This document shows, one piece after another, positions 18,339 to 26,997 of a stretch of 49,089 nucleotides of DNA. The position numbers were made by a program, and so were the translations under genes. The DNA is from an uncultured Helicobacter sp. (GTDB lineage: Bacteria > Campylobacterota > Campylobacteria > Campylobacterales > Helicobacteraceae). The stretch covers positions 1 to 49,089 of the forward strand of contig CALVBL010000013.1 of assembly GCA_944325775.1 (NCBI GenBank), read 5' to 3'. The notes beneath the pieces were generated by a model. It was not told the DNA's origin. It saw nothing but the letters and a program-made list of their open reading frames with translations, and searched no databases. The first letter of the stretch is position 1. Every line of letters starts with the position of its first letter.

Positions 18339-18371
18339 AATCTCAAGCAACTTCAGAATCTGCTTGAGATT
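18339..18371. terminator. Perfect 11-bp hairpin in convergent spacer, possible terminator
   Basis: AATCTCAAGCA (18339-18349) pairs with TGCTTGAGATT (18361-18371) around an 11-base loop. It lies between the convergent YhcH and TonB-receptor genes, so a bidirectional terminator role is reasonable, but there is no long T-run and the stem is not GC-rich. Confidence 0.4.
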
Positions 18372-18500
18372 TAGAATCTAGATTCAGAAATTTAGATTCA
18401 AATCTAGAATCTAAATCCTATAGAATCTAGTTTTTGGATTCTAAACTAAAAGCTTGTTTCAGAATCTGCCACTTTATAGAATCTAAACAAGGCTTTGCCA
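18372..18500. repeat. Cluster of GAWTC words between two family-2 copies
   Basis: Non-coding stretch densely packed with AGAATCTA, TAGATTCA and AATCTAGAATCTA words, many able to pair with each other (for example TAGTTTTTGGATTCTAAACT). No gene seen. Confidence 0.6.
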
Positions 18501-18624
18501 GAAATTCTAGGATTGTGCGTAAGATTTGCTTGTTTTTGGAGGTAAGACAAGGGAGCTACCTTAGCGGTAGTAACCGAAGTCGAACCGAACAAATCAAGCA
18601 AAGATTGCGTGCAAGCCGAATTTC
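18501..18624 (+). repeat. Family-2 structured repeat, copy 2b
   Basis: Inverted ends GAAATTC (18501-18507) and GAATTTC (18618-18624) replace the GGCATTC/GAATGCC ends of other copies yet still pair. TTTGCTTG pairs with CAAGCAAA. The inner hairpin is GAGCTACC-TTAGC-GGTAGTAACC. It points toward copy 2a. Confidence 0.7.
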
Positions 18625-18644
18625 TAGGCTCTAAAGATTCTCTA

Positions 18645-20813
18645 TCAGAATCCATACCTCAAGCTAATCCAATAATTCCTACCGGGCAGATACACACCAT
18701 AGAGGTTTGAATAGTTAGTACCCACTGCGGTAATATCTGCAAAATTCACATCAAAGAGGTTATTAACCACAGCACTTAATGTCAAGTCTTGTCGTAAATG
18801 AAAATTAAACCCTAAATCCACCACCGCATAATCCTTATAGTATGTGCCAAATAATGCCCTTGCTGCTGGTGGCTGACCACTATTGCTTGTTTGGTTGATA
18901 GGTGTTTTAAACTTCCCTTGTATGCGCAAATATGTATCAAAGAAGCTATTGAGCTTATATGATAGCTTAGCATTAAGCGTATGTTTGGCAATATAATTTA
19001 CCGGCAAGCCCATTTGTGCGCCAGAGAGTTGCTTGCTATCTGTAAAGGTATAATTCACATTAAAGCCTATGCCTGCAATCGGATTCATCTCAAATGCTGC
19101 CTCTATCCCGCGTGTGAGAGCTTTATCGACATTGGTATACCAGTAGCAAGTCCCATAGCTACAAGTCTCCCCATTTGGCAGCATATCAGCACTGCTAGTG
19201 CCACTATTGCTATATGTCTGTGTATATACCTTATCCTTGAAATCTGTATAAAAGGCTGTAAGAGTGAAAAATCCCGGATCAACATCAAAGATCGTGCTTA
19301 GCTCATAGTTCCAGCTTTTCTCCGCTTGCAAGTCGGGGTTACCATAATAGGCAGCCGTATCGGTGTTATACAAAAACCCATTTCCTAGCTGCGTGATACC
19401 CGGAATCTTCATGCCATTGGTAATCCCTGCCTTAATAGTCCACCACGAAGTAGGATTGATATTGACATAAAAGCGTGGATTAGGCGTGCCAGAGTAGATA
19501 TTACTATAGTTATAGCGCAACCCTAGACTTGTAGAAATGTATTGGTTAAAGGTATATTCGCCCTCGGCATACACAGCAGCTTGATGCTGAGCAAGTGTGC
19601 CACGCGTATCGCTATAGTTCCTATATGTCTCATACATATAATACACCCCGCCATTGAGTTTCAAAACCCCAGCACTATCAAAATCAAAAATCTTATTAAG
19701 TTTTGAGTCAAAGACATAGTTTTGGTTTTCCCTCATACTGCCCCAGTTTAAGATTCCAGAATCTGCCCCCACGACTACATCGCTTGCGTGTGGGATTCGC
19801 CTTGTGTTCATATATTGGAGATAGGTTGTTGTCTTGCCCCAGTCATAATCGCCATCGTGGTTTAAGATAATATTTGTCTTTGTATTGGTGCTAATAGAGG
19901 TAATCCGTCTCCCAGAAGTGTTAAGACTTCCAGAAACCCTGCTCATAAACTCCCCATCAAGATAGAAGTTATTTTTAGCACTTGGCGACCAGTTTAGTCT
20001 CGCCCCAGCAGTCCATGTGCTGTATCCTGTGGGTGAGTGTGTAGTGTAGGGATTTATCACACCATTTCCATTGGAAGTTAATTGAATACTACTTGGGATA
20101 TAAAACGCATTCATTCCAGAATCTTGGTATTTCCCACGCACACTTAATGAAAGCTTGTCTTTGATAATGGGCGTAGCAAGGTAGCCATTTATCCCCCACA
20201 TATTCCCAAAACTTCCGTACTTCCTATCCTCTGCATTACTCTGCCAGTTGGTATTATGCTCTTGGATTCTCGTCTCTAGCATAAGGTTTGCGGTGAGTTT
20301 ATCAGGATTTTTCTTGGTAATGATATTTATCACCCCACCCATCGCATCACTTCCCCATACCACCGATGCAGGACCACGCAACACCTCGATACGCTCTATC
20401 ATAGAGGCAGGAGGCATCATCGCACTCATAAAGCCATTAAACCCATTGCTATGGAATCCGGAATTGACATTTTGTCGCTTCCCATCGATGAGGATTAGTA
20501 CATAGTCCGATCCTAGCCCACGCATAGAAATCGCCGTATCTCCGGTCTTAGTCGCAGTAACATCAACGCCGGGGACATTCTGCACCATATCCCCCAAATC
20601 ACGCACAGGACGCGTGAGAATCTCTTCTTTGGGAATAATGCTTATACTAGCAGGTGCCTCCTTAATATCTTGATTAAATCCCGTCGCGGTGCTAACTGAT
20701 CGTAACTGCACCCTCTTGCTTTTTTCATCACTCACACCCTCATTATCAGCCCACGCATAGCCAGCCAGCAACGCACTTGCTACAACAGCACTTACAAAAC
20801 TTTTGCACTGCAT
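18645..20813 (-). CDS. TonB-dependent outer-membrane receptor (CirA/FepA-like)
   Basis: 722-aa outer-membrane receptor. A signal peptide (MQCKSFVSAVVASALLAGYAW) is followed by the plug domain: PASISIIPKEEI, VQNVPGVDV, ISMRGLGSDYVLILIDGKR and IEVLRGPASVVWGSDAMGG. The 22-strand barrel ends in the aromatic YWISLRYGF. The order and text are like siderophore receptors of the colicin I/enterobactin type. The actual ligand cannot be read. A Fur-box-like palindrome lies 30 bases upstream, so iron-repressed expression is expected. TonB and ExbB/ExbD partners are encoded at 39947 and 30365-31230. Confidence 0.93.
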   Translation of the reverse strand: MQCKSFVSAVVASALLAGYAWADNEGVSDEKSKRVQLRSVSTATGFNQDIKEAPASISIIPKEEILTRPVRDLGDMVQNVPGVDVTATKTGDTAISMRGLGSDYVLILIDGKRQNVNSGFHSNGFNGFMSAMMPPASMIERIEVLRGPASVVWGSDAMGGVINIITKKNPDKLTANLMLETRIQEHNTNWQSNAEDRKYGSFGNMWGINGYLATPIIKDKLSLSVRGKYQDSGMNAFYIPSSIQLTSNGNGVINPYTTHSPTGYSTWTAGARLNWSPSAKNNFYLDGEFMSRVSGSLNTSGRRITSISTNTKTNIILNHDGDYDWGKTTTYLQYMNTRRIPHASDVVVGADSGILNWGSMRENQNYVFDSKLNKIFDFDSAGVLKLNGGVYYMYETYRNYSDTRGTLAQHQAAVYAEGEYTFNQYISTSLGLRYNYSNIYSGTPNPRFYVNINPTSWWTIKAGITNGMKIPGITQLGNGFLYNTDTAAYYGNPDLQAEKSWNYELSTIFDVDPGFFTLTAFYTDFKDKVYTQTYSNSGTSSADMLPNGETCSYGTCYWYTNVDKALTRGIEAAFEMNPIAGIGFNVNYTFTDSKQLSGAQMGLPVNYIAKHTLNAKLSYKLNSFFDTYLRIQGKFKTPINQTSNSGQPPAARALFGTYYKDYAVVDLGFNFHLRQDLTLSAVVNNLFDVNFADITAVGTNYSNLYGVYLPGRNYWISLRYGF

Positions 20814-20842
20814 TGTATCTCCTTAAAAAATATACTTTTGAG

Positions 20843-20863
20843 AAATCATAATAATAATGATTT
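20843..20863 (-). promoter_or_regulatory. Fur-box-like operator upstream of TonB-dependent receptor
   Basis: Perfect 7-bp inverted arms AAATCAT (20843-20849) and ATGATTT (20857-20863) around a 7-bp AT centre. Within it TAATAATAATGATTT matches the H. pylori Fur consensus as I recall it (TAATAATnATTATTA) at all but two positions. It covers a TATGAT that could be the -10 box on the minus strand. Confidence 0.7.
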
Positions 20864-20940
20864 TCAAAAAGGATTTTATTTTTGATTTTCTTTATATTTG
20901 CTTAGAAAGAATATATTTTGTACAGAATCTTATGTGTGTA

Positions 20941-22362
20941 TCAAAACGAAACACCAAATTTCCTCTCATAGCGCAGGATCTGACTCGTATTGCCCAAAAT
21001 CCCGCCACTATGCACAAATACCCACGGTTTTGCCAAATCCTCATCACTAAAATACCCCTGCTCCAGTGCGCGCTCTAGTAGCACAAATCCCACACAATCA
21101 TAGAGCAGATCAAACTCAATGCCCTGCGCCAAAAGATTCTGATACATCGCCCATACTTCTGCTTGCAAACTCCCAAAGGCAAAATCCGCACACAGCACGC
21201 GACCAACACCCCCGATCTCACCCGCACAGCATAGTGTGATAAGCTCCATAACTCTCATATTGCTAGATGCAGGCTTGATTGTATCATCGCTCTCACGCTG
21301 CACACGCACAAAACTCCGCGCACTCACCCCACTCCCAGCACTTATGAAGACTACTATTTCATTACAAGAGCTATGCTCTTGTATATCGCTCGCGGGGAAT
21401 GAATCCCCGCTCACTCCGCTGCGCGAACATACAACAGATTCTATAGAATCTAAAACATTGCTTGGTGTTGCCACCTCATTGACACCGCTTGGACTAACGC
21501 CTTTTCTATAAATCCACCTAGAATCTAATTTTCCATTGCAAGAGCTATGCTCTTGCTCTATCACTTCAGAGGGAGTGAATCCCTCTTCGCTCCACTTACG
21601 CATGCATACAGCGGATTTTTTAGAATCTACAGATTCACTAGATTCTATCATCTCGCACAACTCACGCACCAGCTCGCGCATTCCACACATCGCTAGCTCC
21701 TCGCTCCCACCCTGCGGGATAAATAACACGCGCTCTCCATATCGTGCCTGCTGCTGCGCAAACACCTCACGCGCGAGATATTCTAGCACCTCCACCCTAC
21801 TCCCAGCGGGTGCGAACACATAGCGCACATTATGCGCCAGCCCAAAGGCGAAATTGCCCATAGGATTCTCACGCAAAAACTTCGGAGGCTCTGATGTAAT
21901 ATAAAAAAACTCTCTGCCATACGCACTTGATAATGCTGCAAGAGACTGCATGGCGTTAGACTGATTGCCCCCAAAACTCACAAAAACCTCATATTGTGAA
22001 TCTAGCAAACTTAAAAACTTGCGCGCCTTGTTGCCATTAAAGCCCACGATACCAAGATCGAGCAAATCATCGCGCTTGATATATATTTCCTTGCCACAGA
22101 GCGTGATGATACCAAGTGTTTTCTTGCAAGAGCTATGCTCTTGTATATCGCTCATAGGGAATGAATCCCCACTCACTCCACTTTTCAAACATACAGCAGT
22201 TTTTTTAGAATCCAAAGCCTTGTTTGGTGTCGCCACCTCATTGACGCGATTCGGCGGTGGGGTAGATTCTATACGCCCACCAAGCACACCAACATCATTA
22301 TCATTTGCGCTCGGTCTTTTCACCCCCAAACCATCACTATTAAATTCTGAATGCGCATACAT
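20941..22362 (-). CDS. PLP enzyme, ACC deaminase/D-cysteine desulfhydrase-like, with three repeat inserts
   Basis: Fold-type II PLP enzyme of 473 aa, where about 300 is usual. Core text: IYIKRDDL, GFNGNKARKF (PLP lysine Lys112), FVSFGGNQSNAMQSLAAL, FIPQGGSEELA, VVFISAGSGVSARSF and WVFVHSGGILGN. The excess is repeat-derived: residues 38-81 and residues 241-335 hold three copies of a peptide close to SGVSGDSFPxSDIQEHSSC. Each is a family-1 DNA repeat read in the same frame. The second insert lies between the helix after MRELVREL and the next core strand, a likely surface loop. The gene seems intact. Its substrate, and whether the inserts are tolerated or removed, are unknown. Confidence 0.85.
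   Translation of the reverse strand: MYAHSEFNSDGLGVKRPSANDNDVGVLGGRIESTPPPNRVNEVATPNKALDSKKTAVCLKSGVSGDSFPMSDIQEHSSCKKTLGIITLCGKEIYIKRDDLLDLGIVGFNGNKARKFLSLLDSQYEVFVSFGGNQSNAMQSLAALSSAYGREFFYITSEPPKFLRENPMGNFAFGLAHNVRYVFAPAGSRVEVLEYLAREVFAQQQARYGERVLFIPQGGSEELAMCGMRELVRELCEMIESSESVDSKKSAVCMRKWSEEGFTPSEVIEQEHSSCNGKLDSRWIYRKGVSPSGVNEVATPSNVLDSIESVVCSRSGVSGDSFPASDIQEHSSCNEIVVFISAGSGVSARSFVRVQRESDDTIKPASSNMRVMELITLCCAGEIGGVGRVLCADFAFGSLQAEVWAMYQNLLAQGIEFDLLYDCVGFVLLERALEQGYFSDEDLAKPWVFVHSGGILGNTSQILRYERKFGVSF
21364..21486 (+). repeat. Family-1 structured repeat, copy A1 (in coding sequence)
   Basis: Hairpin 1 is CAAGAGC-TAT-GCTCTTG (21365-21381). Hairpin 2 is GCGGGGA-ATGAA-TCCCCGC (21392-21410). 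The tail contains CTCACTCCGCT, GCGAACATACA, the 16-bp palindrome AGATTCTATAGAATCT (21436-21451) and CTTGGTGTTGCCACCTCATT. It is read in frame on the minus strand as part of the PLP enzyme. Confidence 0.85.
21536..21630 (+). repeat. Family-1 structured repeat, copy A2 (in coding sequence)
   Basis: Hairpin 1 is identical to copy A1 (21539-21555). Hairpin 2 is AGAGGGA-GTGAA-TCCCTCT (21568-21586), differing from A1 in both arms. A shortened tail ends near TAGAATCTAC. Directly adjacent to A1 inside the PLP enzyme gene. Confidence 0.82.
22126..22251 (+). repeat. Family-1 structured repeat, copy B (in coding sequence)
   Basis: Hairpin 1 CAAGAGC-TAT-GCTCTTG (22127-22143). Hairpin 2 GGGA-ATGAA-TCCC (22157-22169) is weaker than elsewhere. 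The tail ends TTGGTGTCGCCACCTCATTG. It encodes residues about 38-81 of the PLP enzyme. Confidence 0.83.
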
Positions 22363-22399
22363 TACTTAGATCTCACTGCCTAGATTCTATAGCGCTATC

Positions 22400-23809
22400 T
22401 CACTTCCCCAGACAAAATGTCCCAAACATCGCATCGAGCATCTCTCCATACTCATAAGGCTTGCTAATCGCGCTAATAGCACTAATCGCCTCATTGATGT
22501 GATAAGAAAATAACTCTAACTCACCGCTTTGGAGTTTATCTCTAGCTTGAGTAAGCGCCTCTAAGGTAGTTTCAATCTGTGTGATCTGATAGCTCGAGCT
22601 AAGTATGAGTGCATCGCCCTGCTCTGTGTGCTCCAGAATCTGTGCAATCGCATCAAGGATCTTATGAGGGCTTAGGTGCGCGAATGCCTTATCTTTGCCG
22701 CATTTGCTAGAGATCTCTAAAATCTCCACGCTAGCCTTGCGCTCCAAACCATCAAAACATCGTTTAAGCACTGCTCTATCGTGCGCACTTAGTGCGCTTG
22801 GCATATCGCTTTTATTGAGCACGATGAGCACCCACGCGTCCCTTTTAGCTTCCAAAATCTCTAATATGGCGTAATCCTCTGAATCTAACGCTCTAGAGCT
22901 ATCAAAAAGTGCGATGATGATGTTGCTACTCTCCATAGCTGCGAGGCTACGCTCTATGCCGATTTGCTCGATATTATCCTCGCTGTGGCGGATCCCAGCT
23001 GTATCAATGAGGCGCACAAGCGTGCCATGCACATAGAGGCTCTCCTCTATGGTGTCGCGCGTCGTCCCTGCCACCGGTGAAATAATCGCGCGATCAAACG
23101 CCACAAGCGCATTGAGCAGAGAGCTTTTGCCCACATTTGGCTTACCCACGATACATAGCCTAAAGCCCTCGATAACCCCTGCTCTGTGCATAGAATCTCT
23201 GCGTACGACTTCTAGCAAATGATGTAAATATTCTATCCTTTGATCCATTGCCAGAGTCGTGTCCTCGTCCAAATCCTCGCTGTAGTCGATATTTGCTTCA
23301 CTATAAGCAAGCAACTCGATGAGTCTCTCTCGCACCTGCTCTACAAACGCGCTCACTTCACCCTGTAGCTGACGCACCAAAATCTGTGCGGCAGAGGCAC
23401 TCTGTGCATTGATAAGTTCAGCAATCGCTTGAGCCTGCGCAAGATCGATGCGCCCATTCAAAAATGCGCGTTTGGTAAATTCCCCACTGCGCGCACACAC
23501 CGCACCAAGCTCTAGTGCGCGCTCCACCACCAGTCGCGCACACACCGCACCACCATGACAATGAATCTCGCAAATATCCTCGCCACTATAGCTATGCGGT
23601 GCTTTAAAATACAACAAAATGACTTGGTCAATGGGCTTAGAAGAGTTATTATAAACATAGCTAAGCGTGGCGTGACGTGGCGTGAGAGTGGATCGCTGTG
23701 AGAGCATGAGAGTGATCTCTAGGGCTCGCGCACCGCTTAGGCGCACGATAGCGATCGCTCCCAGCCCTGAAGCCGTGGAAATACCAACAATAGTAGAATC
23801 TAGCTGCAT
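22400..23809 (-). CDS. mnmE: tRNA modification GTPase MnmE
   Basis: 469-aa GTPase that with MnmG installs the cmnm5 group on wobble uridine of certain tRNAs. The N-terminal folate-binding domain opens IVGISTASGLGAIAIVRLSG. The inserted G domain has GKPNVGKSSLLNAL (G1), AGTTRDT (G2), DTAGIR (G3) and NKSD (G4). The C terminus FGTFCLGK keeps the conserved cysteine and GK end. The ATG overlaps the jag stop by one base (TAATG). MnmG is not in the window. Confidence 0.97.
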   Translation of the reverse strand: MQLDSTIVGISTASGLGAIAIVRLSGARALEITLMLSQRSTLTPRHATLSYVYNNSSKPIDQVILLYFKAPHSYSGEDICEIHCHGGAVCARLVVERALELGAVCARSGEFTKRAFLNGRIDLAQAQAIAELINAQSASAAQILVRQLQGEVSAFVEQVRERLIELLAYSEANIDYSEDLDEDTTLAMDQRIEYLHHLLEVVRRDSMHRAGVIEGFRLCIVGKPNVGKSSLLNALVAFDRAIISPVAGTTRDTIEESLYVHGTLVRLIDTAGIRHSEDNIEQIGIERSLAAMESSNIIIALFDSSRALDSEDYAILEILEAKRDAWVLIVLNKSDMPSALSAHDRAVLKRCFDGLERKASVEILEISSKCGKDKAFAHLSPHKILDAIAQILEHTEQGDALILSSSYQITQIETTLEALTQARDKLQSGELELFSYHINEAISAISAISKPYEYGEMLDAMFGTFCLGK

Positions 23810-24864
23810 TATGAGGGCTTGAAGTCGCTGACTACGATGTAGCGTTGCCCCTCTTCATTGGTGCGAAATGAGACATATTTGTAGGGAAAAATCACGCGCA
23901 ACTTACCAAGCGCGATGTAGGCAAGCACACCATCAAGGACTTTGGTTTGTGCCGAACCCTTAGCGCGCACGATTTTGATGATTCCATCAAGATATATATC
24001 AATGATACGCTCTTGATTGCGCAAAAACTCTGCGATCTCTAGGCGCACGCCATAGCCATATTTGGGATTGATCCAGTTAAATAATAGATAAGAAATCGCC
24101 TTGTAGCGATAGCCCTTCTCGCCGATGAGCAGTGCGCAGTCAGGACCATTGATCGTCACAGCCACGACATTTTCTTTATACAATTCCACCTTGATAGAAT
24201 CTATCTCAAAAGGCAGATAGCTAAAAAGCTCTACAATCTCGCGCTCGATCTCATCAAAGACTTCTTTGGAATAAGGCTGCTTGGTGCGCGTCTTTTTGGG
24301 CGGTAGCTCATCGTATGAGATTGGAGCATCTATCGTGCTAGATTCTATACTATCTGATGAGTGCGCACCTTGAGGTGCAAAATCCCATGGATCTGCAAAA
24401 CCAAATGAATCCACACCCTCATACGAATCTGATTTTTGTGAATCTTGTGCATCTACTCTTCGCAAATCCTGCTCCTGCGAATCTCGCACAGCACGCACGG
24501 ACTTGGAGGATTGCATCTCTCGCGTTTTTGGCTCTACTCCCCAAATCACCTCATCAAAGTTCTTGTTTTGCAAACCCTCTCTTGCAGATGGTGCTTGGCT
24601 AGGTTGCACAGGGGTCTTGAGGTCGCGCTCACCCGTATTATTAGTATCTTGAGTGACACTCTTAGTATTTCGAGTTTCTTGCGTATTTGAGGGCTTGCTC
24701 GTCTTCTCATCTACGATGATGATAGCCTCCTTACGCCCTATGCCTAAGATCCCAGTGCTAGGGTTTTGCACGATCTCATATTCTAGATCCACAACCGAGC
24801 AGCGCAAGTCTTCTGAAGCCTTGAGTAGCGCGTCTTGGAGTGTTTTAGCCACGATTTTTTTCAT
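23809..24864 (-). CDS. jag: Jag/KhpB-like RNA-binding protein
   Basis: 351-aa Jag family protein. The N-terminal Jag_N domain reads KTLQDALLKASEDL and GILGIGRKEA. A long, disordered, serine- and glutamine-rich linker (about residues 60-190) full of DS/ES pairs follows. A KH domain (DCALLIGEKGYRYKAISYLLF) comes next, then a C-terminal R3H-like segment (FRTNEEGQRYIVVSDF). It binds RNA in relatives and is regularly found after yidC. It overlaps yidC by 20 bases. GGAGG precedes the start. The linker is unusually long and carries many GAWTC words. Confidence 0.92.
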   Translation of the reverse strand: MKKIVAKTLQDALLKASEDLRCSVVDLEYEIVQNPSTGILGIGRKEAIIIVDEKTSKPSNTQETRNTKSVTQDTNNTGERDLKTPVQPSQAPSAREGLQNKNFDEVIWGVEPKTREMQSSKSVRAVRDSQEQDLRRVDAQDSQKSDSYEGVDSFGFADPWDFAPQGAHSSDSIESSTIDAPISYDELPPKKTRTKQPYSKEVFDEIEREIVELFSYLPFEIDSIKVELYKENVVAVTINGPDCALLIGEKGYRYKAISYLLFNWINPKYGYGVRLEIAEFLRNQERIIDIYLDGIIKIVRAKGSAQTKVLDGVLAYIALGKLRVIFPYKYVSFRTNEEGQRYIVVSDFKPS

Positions 24865-26611
24865 GCTTGCCTCCTTGCTCTTTTTTATGTTCTTTGAAAT
24901 GGTTTTGCGCGTGGTGCTGGGCGATCTCGGCTTGTTTTTTGCGCTCTAGCATAGCATTGATGGAGACTTGCTGAATAATCGAAAAGACATTATTCACCGT
25001 CCAATACAGCACAAGCCCCGCTGGGAATGGAAAGATAATAAAAAAGATCATAAAAAACCACGGCAACATTTTAAAGACTTTCTCCTGCATAGGATCGGTG
25101 AAATTCGATGGCGTGAGGCGCTGTGAGACATACATACTCACACCCATAAGCACCGGTAGCACGAAATACGGATCGATTGCCGAAAGGTCATTAATCCACA
25201 AAATCCACTCGGAATTTTTAAGCTCAATGGCATTATAAAGCACACGATAAATCGCAAAAAACACCGGAATCTGCAAAAGCAGTGGCAGACAGCCACCCAG
25301 AGGATTTGCCCCGTGTTTTTTATACAAATCCATCATATGCATTTGGAGCTTTTGCGGATCGCCTTTGTAACGTTCTTGAATCTCCTTCATCTTAGGCGCT
25401 AGGTCTTTTAGCTTCTGCATAGACACCATACCCTTATAGCTAAGTGGATAGAGCACGATGCGCACGATAAGAGTCAGCAGCACAATCGCCCAGCCCCAGT
25501 TCCCACACACATCATACAGCCACGCGAGTAGCCAAAACACCCAACGTGCAAAAAATGTAATGATCCCATACTCCACGACATCACTAAGAGCTGGGTTGAT
25601 AGATTCTAAGATCTTAAAATCCTTAGGTCCGATATAGCCCTGCAGCACACTCTGCCCATTAGCGCGCACATAGGGCATAGGGTTTTTGTTCCCATCGGCA
25701 TCTAGACTCACATACAGCCCCTTTGCCACATCGGGTGTGAAAAATAAGCTCGTGTAGTAGCGATCCACACTTGCGACAAAGCTTGCTTTAGGGAAATCCT
25801 TGCGCTCACCATCACCATCTTCAAGTTTTTGGATCGAGCCATCTTCTTTTTTGAGTAGCACGCCCCTGAAGGCATAAGTATCTTTATCGCCCATAGGACG
25901 CATACCATTGCTGATGAAATACTCTAGATTGGGATCACTCACTTCTATGCGTACATCATAAGCGAGATTGCGGTAAAAGGTCAGGGTCTTAGTGATACGC
26001 ACATCGCCTAGATTCTGGACAAGCACGATGCTTTGAGATTCTCCGCCAAAATCTATGCGCGAGCTTTGAGAGTTTTGGAGCACATAGGGCGTGTTGTAGG
26101 CTTTTTGGTTGATGGTGGGGTTGCTAAAGCGTATTTCAAGGGGTTTGAGCTCCAAATCTCCAAAAAGTGGTAGCTTCTCGATATGCTCTTTTTGACTACT
26201 GCCAAACCCAAGCAATGAACCGATGATACTAAAGAGACTCTCTTGCTCATCGTGCGTGAATTTCTTGTCCTTGAGCGAAACTTGGCGGATACGCCCCAGC
26301 GCATCTATCTCGATCTCAAAATCTTGGGAATTGATCACAGCAATCAGTGAATCTTTAAGCGCAAGATTGTGGGTGCGAATCTCTTGATCTTTTGCGTTCT
26401 CTAGGCTATTTGGCGCGGGTGTGCCTTGTATGGGTGCTTTGGCTGTCTCTAGATTCTGTGTGGATTGTGTCGGAGCAGGCTTAGGCGGCTGCTTGGGTGG
26501 GAAAAGATACATATAGATACCAAAAAACGCGATACTAAGTGCTACCACGAGGATAATGCGCCCCAGAGGCGTGTTGTCGTTGTTGTGCTGATTTGGATTA
26601 GGATAATACAT
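24845..26611 (-). CDS. yidC: Membrane protein insertase YidC
   Basis: 588-aa inner-membrane insertase. TM1 is at about residues 17-36, followed by a proline-rich segment and a large periplasmic beta domain (about 60-340). The conserved membrane core follows: GNWGWAIVLLTLIVRIVLYPLSY, LKDLAPKMKEIQERYKGDPQ and GANPLGGCLPLLLQIPVFFAIY, then two further helices and a basic cytoplasmic tail. Length matches the Gram-negative long form. It sits between yidD and jag as usual. Confidence 0.97.
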   Translation of the reverse strand: MYYPNPNQHNNDNTPLGRIILVVALSIAFFGIYMYLFPPKQPPKPAPTQSTQNLETAKAPIQGTPAPNSLENAKDQEIRTHNLALKDSLIAVINSQDFEIEIDALGRIRQVSLKDKKFTHDEQESLFSIIGSLLGFGSSQKEHIEKLPLFGDLELKPLEIRFSNPTINQKAYNTPYVLQNSQSSRIDFGGESQSIVLVQNLGDVRITKTLTFYRNLAYDVRIEVSDPNLEYFISNGMRPMGDKDTYAFRGVLLKKEDGSIQKLEDGDGERKDFPKASFVASVDRYYTSLFFTPDVAKGLYVSLDADGNKNPMPYVRANGQSVLQGYIGPKDFKILESINPALSDVVEYGIITFFARWVFWLLAWLYDVCGNWGWAIVLLTLIVRIVLYPLSYKGMVSMQKLKDLAPKMKEIQERYKGDPQKLQMHMMDLYKKHGANPLGGCLPLLLQIPVFFAIYRVLYNAIELKNSEWILWINDLSAIDPYFVLPVLMGVSMYVSQRLTPSNFTDPMQEKVFKMLPWFFMIFFIIFPFPAGLVLYWTVNNVFSIIQQVSINAMLERKKQAEIAQHHAQNHFKEHKKEQGGKHEKNRG

Positions 26612-26622
26612 CGAATAGACCT

Positions 26623-26997
26623 TTAAAAAGATTTGATTATAACAAATAGACCTTGTATTTGTTTTGGATATGCAATTGTAGCCAAAAACATGGGATTTTT
26701 ATAGGGTATGAGCCAATATTTGATATGCTTTTGCACAAAAGCACCAGAAGGACTGCTAAGCGTTAGCCTCAGGCGTATTGTGGGATAGTCTATCCCGCCT
26801 TGATGGAGTGGATTACACGAGAGAATACGCACACAGGACTTAGCAAACGCCACCAGCGGCTGCCCAAAGTCAAAAAGCCACAGCGCATAATGCGAACAAC
26901 TCGGATAAAATCTGCACTGCCTCCCCAAAAACACCGAAAAGCTTTTCTGATAGCCTATAATAGCTAGGCATACCAGCGATGAGAGCCATCTACGCAC
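26623..26997 (-). CDS. yidD: Membrane protein insertion efficiency factor YidD
   Basis: YidD-family protein of 124 codons from the GTG at 26997. The family core is complete: AIIGYQKSFSVFLGRQC, FYPSCSHYAL and ILSCNPLHQGGIDYP. The tail beyond it (about 35 residues, basic and hydrophobic) is longer than in most relatives. The start overlaps the rnpA stop; the open frame continues to 27189, but that part is the rnpA gene in another frame and is not YidD-like. It lies 11 bases upstream of yidC. Confidence 0.9.
   Translation of the reverse strand: MRRWLSSLVCLAIIGYQKSFSVFLGRQCRFYPSCSHYALWLFDFGQPLVAFAKSCVRILSCNPLHQGGIDYPTIRLRLTLSSPSGAFVQKHIKYWLIPYKNPMFLATIAYPKQIQGLFVIIKSF

Noticed and set aside
18339..18371. 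Confident rho-independent terminator
   Set aside because: The stem is perfect but AT-rich and lacks a T-run on either side, so it is kept only as a low-confidence call.
18129..18644. Small ORFs of 66 and 69 aa in the convergent spacer
   Set aside because: They follow the repeat sequence on both strands, lack ribosome sites and resemble no protein.
21364..22251. Repeats in the PLP gene as a CRISPR array
   Set aside because: Only three unevenly spaced copies, no equal spacers, no cas genes, and the copies encode peptide in frame.
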